64,000 nt of DNA from Chitinophagaceae bacterium (GTDB taxonomy: Bacteria > Bacteroidota > Bacteroidia > Chitinophagales > Chitinophagaceae). Numbering within the stretch: the first letter of the stretch is position 1; every line of letters starts with the position of its first letter. Below, in pieces: positions 49,950 through 57,700 of this stretch. Location: positions 124,001 to 188,000 of the forward strand of contig JADKJI010000003.1 of assembly GCA_016721085.1 (NCBI GenBank), read 5' to 3'. A model generated the notes under the pieces. That model worked only from the letters and a program-made list of their open reading frames with translations, was not told the origin of the DNA and did no database searches. The position numbers were made by a program, and so were the translations under genes.

Positions 49950-52792
49950 TTACGAGTTAAAAAACACCGCTAAAACTTTTAAATATGCATCGCCTTGCAA
50001 CGATGTTAAGTTTTTGTAATATTGGCTTGAAGTGCTTAGAATAGTTTCAATTTCCCTTTGTTTAGAATCTTTAATTCTCGCCCACAGGTTGCTGCCCGTA
50101 TTCTCATTAAAATCAAGTTCTAATTGTTCAAGGGCGGCTGCTCTCCAATTATGGATTTTTGTTTTGTACTCATTTAATTTTTCTTCCATCCTGTTTTCCA
50201 GCAAGTCCTGTTCCCTTTGCATGTAGTCAGTTACAGATGTGACTGCACTTGAAAGATGCTTTTTGAGAATTGAAATATCATCATCAGAAATTGTTTCAGT
50301 ATGTAATTTTTCCTGGAATTTAAATTCACTTATAAAATCGTTTAGGTGAAATGGTGTATTTCTAATACTTCCGTTGGAATTTAATCCGACCACTAAAAAT
50401 CTGCAACAACAGGTTGACCTAAGTTATTAGAAACCTGTGCTTGAAAAATAAACCATGAAGTTTTAGCAGGTACACGATTTGTTTTGGCAACCAATGCCAC
50501 ATCTTTGTCCACGCTTGCTTCCAGCTTTGTCATGTAATATTTTATTACCGGGTGCAATTCATTTAACACTTGAAATTCGGCCCATTCTCCTTTTTTCTTT
50601 CTTGCTTCTTCAATTGATTTTTGAACCAAATCTTTATCAAGAGAAAGCTTAAATAACTGCCCTTGTTTTGGCTTTGACTCTGGTGGCAGATCATATAAAA
50701 TCTGGTTCAAGTCTTTTGTATTAAGAATCTCCAGGTAGCCATCTTTTACAATAACATCTTCCTGATTTATCTGCTTCGCAGAAGAAAGTTGTTCAAACAA
50801 ATCAGAATAAAACTTTGCTTCACTTGGATAAATAGTTAGGCTTTCTTCGTAAGGATTGTTTGTGATTGTTACAGCAGTAGAATCATCCTGATTGGCAAAA
50901 AGTGTAGAAAAATCAAAACCGGCTATTTTATCGTCTAAGTTTTCGAGAAAGGTTTCATCCTGGTTGAGAATAGCCTGTTCTACCAATTGTTCTTCCTTTG
51001 CAGCATCATATAACTTCATCACAGACCCGGCATCACCAAGAGTTTTATATACCACTTCTTCCTTTTGAGTAAGGCGGTCAACAATATGCAAATCTGTTTT
51101 TAATCCTTTAATATCGGACTGAGCAATAATGTAGTGGATAAAAGGTGTTTTCTTTTGGCCATAGCGATCTATACGACCATTGCGTTGTTCTAATACAATT
51201 AAGGACCAGGGGATATCATAATTAAACATCCTGTTGCAGAAAAAGTGAAGGTTTACTCCTTGCGAACCTGCATCTGAACATAGCAGCAACCGAACGGTAC
51301 TATCTTCCTTGCCAAAATCTTCAATAATGGCTTGTTGTTCGGTGTCAGGTAATCCACCATGAAAAAATTGAATAGCTTCATCCTTTATCAAAAAGTCAGC
51401 TTGCAATTTTTCTTTTAAATATTCAAGCGTATTTATTCTTTCTGCAAAAATTACGTATCGGTCATTTTGCTTCTTTCCAGTCCAACCCAGGTCAAGCAAG
51501 GTTTCCTTTAACTTTTTGTATTTAGTATCAGCATTGGTGTTAATAATTACTTCTAACTTTTCCCTCAGCGCATTTAAAACCAGCAAATTTTCGGACGCCA
51601 ATTCATTGTTTGATTTAGCAGCATCCACTTTAGTAATGCGTCTGTTAATGCTTTCTAATGCAGCTTTAGGCGAAGACATGAATGCCTTGAAAATGCCAAT
51701 TGAAAAAAGAAAGTCCTCTTTTGGTTTACCTTTCTTTATGGCATTAATTGCATTGAATTTAAGTTCCTGCTGGTATTGTAAAAAATCGGTTTCTGAATCA
51801 CTAAGATTGGCGCTGGTTCTTAATATTTTTCTCTCAGAAAAATTTGCTCTCACATTTTCATCAGTAATATCATTTTTGAATCTTCTAACATAATATGGTT
51901 CCACATGCGACTTATCATATTCGCCACTTTTAGGAATAGCTGTAGGCTCAATCATGTGAATAAGGTTAGCGAAATTTACTTTTCTACCATTGTGTGGAGT
52001 AGCGGAAGTAAGAATTAATGACTCACATTTCTTAGCAATGAATTGCGCTAAATCTCCTTTGAGGCTTTTGTCATTTGCTACAGTGTGGCATTCGTCAATT
52101 ACAACCGCATCCCACCTTGATTTCTCCAGGTAGTGTCTGAACTTAGCGTTGTTCTTAAGTGTGTCTATTGAAATGATCGTTTTATCGTAATACTCAAACG
52201 GATTTTTATTAGCAGGAAGTTGTGATTTTATTCTGGCAATACCTTCAGAATCCAATCTTACCAATGGTATTGCGAACCGGTGCCATAGTTCCTGTTGAAA
52301 CTGAGCAAGAATAGATTTTGGTGCCAGGACCATTATGCGTTTCCCTTTACCACGTTTGATCAGTTCAGAAAGAAATATTCCAACTTCAATAGTTTTCCCT
52401 AAACCAACCCCATCAGCTATAAGCAATCTTGGTCTTGGCAACTGCAGCGCTTTAAGCGTTGGAGTTAACTGATAATCGGCTGCATTAATGGCAGCTTTAT
52501 GCGCAATTGTAATTTTTTCTGAAAAAACTGCCGCATTGCGAATTTGTGTTTCAAGAAAAAGTTTAGTTTTTCGGTATCCACTATCAGTGTCAGCAATTAA
52601 GTTAGTCTGATTCGGGTCAATTGGTTTTATATCCGAATCAATTGTAGAATCAAAAGAAAATCTCTTCCCTTTAACCAGTTCACTTATGCCTTCAGCTTCC
52701 AGTAACCATGTTCCATCATAATTGGAATTAGAATTGGTAATAATGAAGTCTTCGCCACGGGTTGATATGCGTTGTCCTATTGTTAGATTCAT
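49950..52792 (-). pseudogene. SNF2/RapA-type helicase (DrmD-like), one frameshift
   Basis: The main frame (799 residues) carries motif I DGVGLGKTIEVGIFLSE, motif Ia VLAPKSILAQF, motif II DAVVIDECHTV, motif III LTSATPHNG, and the second lobe with RLLLCSDAGSQGVNL and VLEQRNGRIDRYGQ. It stops at VVADF. Adding one base to the A5 run 50395-50399 continues as LVVGLNSNGSIRNTPF and a coiled-coil tail to 49950, for a total of about 947 residues. It would translocate on duplex DNA. The partner methylase starts 6 bases downstream, and the XRE gene overlaps by 4 bases. It resembles DrmD. Confidence 0.87.
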
Positions 52793-53103
52793 TTATGCTT
52801 TGGTGTTTTTCGCTTAGGGTTAATTTTTAGTTCATCTTCTGCTACTTTCATTGCTTTAATTGCCACATCTTCATCTTTTACTATATCATATACTTTATCA
52901 GCAAGCCAAAGTGAAAGCAGATCATCCTCCGGTACACTAAAAATCCTGCAAAGTATTGTTACATGCTCTCTTTTAGCATTTCTTTCTCCACGCTCAATTT
53001 TGCTAAGCATAGGCGTGTCCATGTCTAACTGGTTTGCTACCTGCCGCTGCAATAAGCATTTTTGCTCTCTGAGTAGTTTTATCTGTTCTCCAAATTGGTT
53101 CAC
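52789..53103 (-). CDS. XRE-family HTH regulator leading the large operon
   Basis: This 104-residue protein has an N-terminal HTH_3 domain (LLREQKCLLQRQVANQLDMD, MLSKIERGERNAKREHVTIL) and a helical C-terminus rich in Lys. Its stop overlaps the helicase start by 4 bases. It is the first gene of the 25-kb operon, so it is the probable autoregulator of the whole set. An inverted repeat ATGCAA/TTGCAT at 53151-53175 and a Bacteroidota-like -7 element lie just upstream. Confidence 0.88.
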   Translation of the reverse strand: MNQFGEQIKLLREQKCLLQRQVANQLDMDTPMLSKIERGERNAKREHVTILCRIFSVPEDDLLSLWLADKVYDIVKDEDVAIKAMKVAEDELKINPKRKTPKHK

Positions 53104-53668
53104 TGTACTTGTATTGGCTTGTCAAATAATGGCAAATATAAGGGCTGTGTATGCAATATAAAGTATTGTTTGCATAAAAAAAGGGCCATAAAAGCCCTTC
53201 ATCAGCAAATGAATAGTACGCCTCTGATGTAACAATGATGTGGTCTAACACCCTTATATCGTGATAGCTTGCTGCAGTTTTAATCTTAGCAGTAAGTTGC
53301 TCATCTGCCAGGCTTGGTTTAAGGTTGCCGCTTGGGTGGTTGTGTCCTAAGACAATTCCCACAGCCAACCCTTTAATAGCGGCAGCCAGTATTAATCTTG
53401 GGTCAGCAACAGTGCCCGTAATTCCTCCGGCAGATGCTTCATAAACTCCCGTAACCCGATTTGCCCGGTTAATCAATAACACTTTAAATTCTTCCTGCAT
53501 TTCCAACTTGTTTTCATCCCATACTTTCAGGAATGTTTGATAACAATCTTTAGAAGTCTTAATCAATGGCCTTTCAGAAGCTTTCACTTTGGTTTTATAA
53601 ACCAGTTCCACTTCTGCTACTTTGCTCCATTCTGGTTGAATCATTGTGTTCTGTTCCATAATATTCAT
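53003..53668 (-). CDS. radC: RadC-like JAMM protein (DUF2466), apparent stop-codon readthrough
   Basis: The start is ATG 53668 or 53659. The domain is complete: it runs from VELVYKTKV, through FKVLLINRANRVTGVYEAS, to the JAMM metal site LGHNHPSGNLKPSLADEQLT and the usual ending YYSFADEGL near 53190. Homologues normally stop there. Here the next codons are TTA TGG, and the frame runs 60 more residues through a terminator-like hairpin and 101 bases into the XRE gene. A lost stop codon (TGG for TAG or TGA) or an error is likely. RadC-like genes are frequent in Bacteroidota mobile elements; the molecular role is unknown. Confidence 0.82.
   Translation of the reverse strand: MNIMEQNTMIQPEWSKVAEVELVYKTKVKASERPLIKTSKDCYQTFLKVWDENKLEMQEEFKVLLINRANRVTGVYEASAGGITGTVADPRLILAAAIKGLAVGIVLGHNHPSGNLKPSLADEQLTAKIKTAASYHDIRVLDHIIVTSEAYYSFADEGLLWPFFYANNTLYCIHSPYICHYLTSQYKYSEPIWRTDKTTQRAKMLIAAAGSKPVRHGHAYA
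53133..53175 (-). promoter_or_regulatory. Candidate promoter and operator of the large operon
   Basis: On the minus strand, TATATTTG (53140-53133) fits the Bacteroidota -7 consensus TAnnTTTG about 30 bases before the XRE start. No good -33 TTTG is found at the usual spacing, so the call is tentative. An inverted repeat, ATGCAA (53151-53156) and TTGCAT (53170-53175), covers the -33 region and is a natural site for the XRE protein. Confidence 0.35.
53176..53199 (-). terminator. Hairpin at the end of the RadC-like gene
   Basis: On the minus strand, AAGGGC and GCCCTT pair around a 7-base loop and are followed by a T run (53180-53176). It overlaps the codons for the family's conserved end (FADEGL), so it is probably the natural terminator of the radC-like gene and separates it from the defence operon. 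Confidence 0.6.
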
Positions 53669-53697
53669 TTTAAAGATTTTAAAATTAATTATGGAAC

Positions 53698-53800
53698 CTG
53701 CCCCGGCTTTTGGCGACCAAGGCAATGAAGCAACGGAATAAATAGCGCAGCGTTTTATGCCGGAATTTCATTGCCGCTACAGAAGCCAAAAGGCGAACTT
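53698..53800. repeat. Nested inverted repeats between divergent genes
   Basis: The outer pair is CTTTTGGC and GCCAAAAG (near 53707-53714 and 53784-53791). The inner pair is GGCAATGAA and TTCATTGCC (near 53721-53729 and 53766-53774). The pairs flank about 36 bases in the divergent promoter region between the RadC-like gene and the metallopeptidase gene. They could be operators or a structured 5' leader. Confidence 0.5.
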
Positions 53801-53841
53801 TGTGGGAGAATTAATGAAGAAAAATAATTACTTTTAACAGT

Positions 53842-54847
53842 ATGAGAACGATTAAAGAAATTATTGATGAACTTACTGATAAGGGTATTAAAGCATACGG
53901 TGCTGATAGCCACTTTTATGATTATACTGATAATGAAGAGAGTCCCCTGAAAACACTCTTTGATGAATTCTTTCAATTCGGCCAGGAATATCTTGATAGA
54001 GATGACCTTGAATTTAATGTTAAACCTGCAAGATTATACTACAGTACAAATACCGGGTTAAATGCTCTTGCAAGAAAAGTGAATGACTATTATTTGGTAG
54101 AAATCTATATGGGCACAATTGCCTGGATGGAAAAGTTTTATTTGGAAATGGAGGATAAGTTTAATCAAGATGGCCTCCAGCATTATAAACAAATCTCACA
54201 ACTAAGGGGAGTGACGCCTGGCAAATTTCTTTTGCAATTGGCAACTACCTATTATTTCTATCATGAAGTCGGCCATCTAATCCAGCGTAGCGTACAGGAT
54301 GCAGACTATGTCGAATATCTTCAAAACGAATGTGTAGGAGATCAAATTCCGACACGGCACATGAGGGAATTGGATGCAGATTGGAATTCCGCCTTCTGTA
54401 TGGCCATGCATTTAAAGCAATTTGCCGAAGTGGAATCAAATGGAGGCTACATAGTTGACCCAGGGATTTTGTTGGAAATAGCAGCATTAGGATTGGCGGC
54501 GATGTATATGTATTTTATTAATCGCACAGATAAAAATCCAGCTATTTATTATCAGGAAAAAGTGCCATCCTCATCCTTCTGTAAGATTATCATACATGCT
54601 GGTTTTTGTGCTTGATAATCTACAGGCAAATGTTCCATATCCTATTAATAAAAATGAAATTCTTAAAAAGGCTATTCAGATAAGTGAACTACTACTGAAA
54701 GATGGCGAGAACAATATCATTGAAGAATATAGCAAAGCACTTTTGAAAGAAATAAAAAAAGTAGAAGATTATATAAAAAAGATAATGGGTGATACAGAAA
54801 ACTATCCTTACCTGTGCAAACATATACTGGTACCGGGAAGTTCTTGA
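53842..54847 (+). pseudogene. HExxH metallopeptidase-like protein, one frameshift
   Basis: The main frame begins MRTIKEIIDELTDKGIKAYG. It has the zinc motif YYFYHEVGHLIQRS and a downstream acidic ligand region RHMRELDADWNSA, followed by a hydrophobic helix (LLEIAALGLAAMYMYF). After EKVP the frame breaks near 54565. Removing one base gives HPHPSVRLSYMLVFVLDNLQ and a tail to 54847, about 334 residues. The HP..R segment after the helix is typical of such peptidase families. The substrate is unknown. It runs tail to tail with an ImmA-type gene, with 6 bases between their ends. Confidence 0.72.
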
Positions 54848-54853
54848 AAAAAA

Positions 54854-55644
54854 TTACTTCTCCCAAATTACACTTAATGTGTAATTATAAGTTCGGGCAT
54901 ATAAACAATACTCAAAAAATCTCGAATCAGCCTCATCATCATTTTTCATTTGAAACCAATCTGACTTCCATATATCCTGTTTTGATTCATCACCGTAATA
55001 AGCCTTTTTACTAGTAAACACTTCATAGGCCACTGACCCTGTTGGTGGCGGTAAATTATATTCAAAAAAAGGGCAGAAATGATAAAATCCCTCGGACTTT
55101 TTCCACCACTTCATTTTGTTATCCTTGCAATATATTATAAAAACAGGGTGATTGCCCCGCTTTACAAATTTTAAGATAGCAGCAGTTTTACTGACTTGAA
55201 AACGATTAGCCAGATATTCGATAACCTTTGGCTCAAATTTTTTCTTTCACACTCATTATAAAAAAGTTCAGAGGGCATTAAAAACTCTGCAGCAAATTCG
55301 TTGGCTTCCATTTCGTGTGGCCCTGCTTTATACCAGTTCATTAAATCTTCCTCAGTATCGGAAAAGATAGGCTTGATATCTCTGTGCATTTCATAATGCC
55401 CTAACTCATGTGCAGCAGCAAAGCGTTTTTTTGTTTCAAATTGAATATCAGAGTTAATTGTTATGATGGACCTGTTATTCACCGAAACGATTTCGCCTTC
55501 TTTCCCTTTTAATGGAACCTCTTCGTAAAAAGCTTTTCGTCCGAAAATAATTCTCTTTAACGACTCTTCCGTAGGGTCATTTAATCCGCATTCTTCCAAC
55601 ACTTTTTTTGCCTTATGTTCGGCTGCTGTATATGTGAAATTCAT
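54854..55644 (-). pseudogene. ImmA/IrrE-type metallopeptidase, one frameshift
   Basis: The start ATG at 55644 overlaps the stop of a 35-codon gene (ATGA). The peptidase domain carries FAAAHELGHYEMHRD and the second ligand region MEANEFAAEFLMP. At the T6 run 55238-55243 one base is missing. Repair reads ERKKFEPKVIEYLANRFQVS and runs on to 54854, about 263 residues. ImmA/IrrE enzymes cut DNA-binding repressors under stress. The operon upstream encodes a sigma-like protein and two small proteins, so these are likely targets. Confidence 0.82.
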
Positions 55645-55748
55645 TTTTCATTATTATTCTGCTGGCTCATAAACTTCAATATAAAATGGCGGATAAGAAT
55701 GTTCCTGATATCGTCTTTACTGAGGTTTTCTACATTGCGGAAACTCAT
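55641..55748 (-). CDS. Very small protein, 35 residues, coupled to neighbours
   Basis: The frame starts at ATG 55748, which overlaps the stop of the 103-residue gene (ATGA), and ends TGA 55641, which overlaps the ImmA start (ATGA). It reads MSFRNVENLSKDDIRNILIR and ends QQNNNEK. The two tight overlaps support real translation. Nothing is known of the product. It could be a short regulator or the remainder of a longer gene. Confidence 0.5.
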   Translation of the reverse strand: MSFRNVENLSKDDIRNILIRHFILKFMSQQNNNEK

Positions 55749-56056
55749 GGATAATTCTTCTTTTGAACAAGTTCCGGCAAAGAGAAATTAATGTTGGCGA
55801 ATAAATTATCAACCCATGCTGTCGCTTCTGCTTTTACACTTTCGGCTGCCTGCATTTCTTGCTCAGTCCTGCCGGCATCAGCCAGCATCTGCATTTTCTT
55901 TATTCTTTTCAATCCTTCTGTAACCAGTTTGTCAGTATTTACTCCCTCTGATGCAAGAAATTCTTTAGCAGCTTCTTTACTACTACTATCATTTTCTGCA
56001 GTACTTAGAAACAGGTTTACAAAATCAGATTTACTTTGATTTGCTTTGTTGCTCAT
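55745..56056 (-). CDS. Hypothetical 103-residue protein of the sigma/ImmA operon
   Basis: This is a helical, charged protein, not recognised. It has SDFVNLFLSTAEND, KLVTEGLKRIKKMQMLADAG and a C-terminal FSLPELV. The start overlaps the stop of the sigma-like gene (ATGA) and the stop overlaps the next start (ATGA). By position it could be an anti-sigma or adaptor whose stability the ImmA peptidase controls, but no motif proves this. Confidence 0.65.
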   Translation of the reverse strand: MSNKANQSKSDFVNLFLSTAENDSSSKEAAKEFLASEGVNTDKLVTEGLKRIKKMQMLADAGRTEQEMQAAESVKAEATAWVDNLFANINFSLPELVQKKNYP

Positions 56057-56664
56057 ACCGTTTGCTTGTTTTTGTTGAAATAAGCCGCTGCCCGATTAAT
56101 AACTGTAGTCAATCGCCGCATGGCATTGTCGTAAACATCTGCTGTCATGGTGAATTCTTCTATTACTTTCCTGCGTTTCATTCCATAGGTGTATATCCCT
56201 AAAAAGATGTTTTCTGCATCAACATCGCCCTGAACTTCTTTTCAATATATTCTTTGATAGCATTATAATCAATATCATCTGGAAATAATGCATCTGTGTA
56301 TGGAAGTAATCGTTCCGAATATGATGATGCATTTTCCTCATCCTCTTCACCATTGTCTTCCGCAAAAATATCATCTGTTAGGTTGTTTTCTTTTTTTCTC
56401 AGGTCGTTTGCAATAAAAGACCGTACCAGGTTATATTTTAAAATATTCAAGTAATTCTCCTTGTTCTGGATCAAACTTTTCTGGATGTTCTAAATACCTG
56501 CCAATAGCCGCAAAAACATAATCTTCCACTTCCTTGCCCATAAGAAAGGTAGTGGTTTTTTCTCCCCTGAACCAAGGTTTACCTCTTACCCATGAACGGG
56601 TAAAGGCAGTTAGCCTTATAATAATATCTTTCCATTCTTCATCAGTCACCGTGCATGTATTCAT
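56053..56664 (-). pseudogene. Sigma-factor-like protein, two frameshifts
   Basis: The first segment (MNTCTVTDEEWKDIIIRLTA, GEKTTTFLMGKEVEDYVFAA, LEHPEKFDPEQGELLEYF) continues after removal of one A near 56440 as KYNLVRSFIANDLRKKEN. After one A is added near 56235 it continues as EVQGDVDAENIFLGIYTYG and VYDNAMRRLTTVINRA. The repaired length is 203 residues. The layout (a region-2-like YNLVRSFIANDLRK followed by a C-terminal helix-turn-helix-like end) resembles sigma-70-like proteins of Bacteroidota elements. It is read divergently from the ubiquitin-like operon. Both lesions are in A runs. Confidence 0.6.
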
Positions 56665-56772
56665 TTGTTACCTGTCATGTTAGTATATGTTGGTAAAATA
56701 GTTTTTTTTACGGCCATCTGCAAAAAAAACATATTAGCCAACATGTATAGGTATAAACAAAATTATTTTAAA
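56665..56772. promoter_or_regulatory. Divergent promoter region with a near-inverted repeat pair
   Basis: ATATGTTGGTAAAATA (56685-56700) and, on the other strand, ACATGTTGGCTAATAT (56746-56731) are similar 16-base sites facing each other between the sigma-like and multi-ubiquitin genes. They may be operators that coordinate both operons. The spacing is about 30 bases. No protein can be assigned to them from sequence. Confidence 0.35.
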
Positions 56773-57321
56773 ATGGAAAAAGAAACAGAAAAGTTAGGGG
56801 GTCAGGAACCCCACGATGAAATCATTGATGTGGAAGCTTTTACAAAAGAAGGTAAAAGGCCACCAGTTGGTAAAAAGTACAAGGTGAAAATTGGTGAGCA
56901 TTACTTCATCTTCGACCATCATGTTGTTACAGGCAGGGAACTGCTGGAAAAGGCGTCTATTAGGCCATTGGAGTGTTTTTGGTTGTACCAGAAACTAAAG
57001 GACTGTGATTTTGAAAAGATTGATCTCACAGAAAAGGTGGATTTAGCAAAAGGAGGTATCGAACATTTTGTGGTGAAACCCACGGAGGTGTTTAATTATT
57101 TTGTAGACAGTGAGCCGGAAACTACAGACCAGAAGGAACTATCGCCAAACCAGATATTGGAAGCGGCCGGGTTAACTCCTGTGAGTGATTATTACCTAGT
57201 AAGGATTAATTCTGATGGTAGCCAGACATCCCTTAAAGACAGCCCTACCACACCGTTGAAAATGGTATGCCCGGCAGTAAAATTTATCTCAGCTTTCAGG
57301 GGTGAAACCAATGTATCTTAA
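56773..57321 (+). CDS. Multi-ubiquitin-domain protein
   Basis: The start ATG at 56773 gives MEKETEKLGGQEPHDEIIDV, 182 residues; the upstream ATG 56743 adds ten. The first ubiquitin-like repeat runs from KKYKVKIGEHYFIFDHHVV and TGRELLEKASIRPLECFWLY to GIEHFVVKPTE. A second, partial repeat begins SDYYLVRINSDGSQTSLKDS and ends KFISAFRGETNVS. This is the bacterial multi-ubiquitin type encoded next to E2-like and E1-JAB proteins. There is no terminal Gly-Gly, so trimming or a non-canonical link would be needed for conjugation. The E2-like gene follows after 10 bases. Confidence 0.82.
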   Translation: MEKETEKLGGQEPHDEIIDVEAFTKEGKRPPVGKKYKVKIGEHYFIFDHHVVTGRELLEKASIRPLECFWLYQKLKDCDFEKIDLTEKVDLAKGGIEHFVVKPTEVFNYFVDSEPETTDQKELSPNQILEAAGLTPVSDYYLVRINSDGSQTSLKDSPTTPLKMVCPAVKFISAFRGETNVS

Positions 57322-57331
57322 ATTTTAGCGT

Positions 57332-57700
57332 ATGGCAAAATTAGACTTCATCAATCAATTGCAGGCTCTTGACTATGCAGTACAAGAGCCTGCCCCTGAT
57401 TTTGTATCATTTGAGTACGAAATACCAGTAGGGAAATTTATTGGGCAAAAGGTGTGGATGGGTTTACAGGTGACCGATAGCTTTCCGATGAATGCTCCAC
57501 CCGGCCCCCATTTTAAACCACATCTTTTACCTATATCGGGTGGCGGAGGAGTGCATCCTTTGGGTGCTATTCATGCCAGTCCGTTAGGTACTGAATGGCA
57601 ATACTGGAGCAGGCCATTTAATAATGAATGGAACAGAACCGACAGGACCGTAAAATCATATTTGGCTCACATTCGAAATTTATTTGCAACTATTATATGA
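57332..57700 (+). CDS. E2-like (prokaryotic UBC-fold) protein without cysteine
   Basis: This 122-residue protein of the multi-ubiquitin-linked E2 family has FEYEIPVGKFIGQKVWMGLQ, then the PPGPHFKPHLLPI turn and GAIHASPLGTEWQYWSRPF, and the final helix TDRTVKSYLAHIRNLF. No cysteine occurs anywhere in it, so a classical E2 thioester is impossible. A histidine or serine in IHAS could be the functional site, or the protein only presents the ubiquitin-like partner. Its stop overlaps the next start (ATGA), so translation is coupled to the E1 gene. Confidence 0.78.
   Translation: MAKLDFINQLQALDYAVQEPAPDFVSFEYEIPVGKFIGQKVWMGLQVTDSFPMNAPPGPHFKPHLLPISGGGGVHPLGAIHASPLGTEWQYWSRPFNNEWNRTDRTVKSYLAHIRNLFATII

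Noticed and set aside
49950..50393. Separate 147-residue gene between the helicase and the methylase
   Set aside because: Adding one base to the A5 run at 50395-50399 makes it the direct C-terminal continuation of the SNF2-type helicase, ending the chain as in similar proteins.
27915..53103. A plain class 1 DISARM or plain Druantia system
   Set aside because: No DrmC-type phospholipase gene and no separate DrmA/DrmB are present, while extra SF1 helicase, PIN and Ycf-type genes lie inside the same operon.
54854..55114. Small 86-residue gene MKWWKKSEG...
   Set aside because: It is the C-terminal end of the ImmA-type peptidase after repair of the T6 run at 55238-55243.
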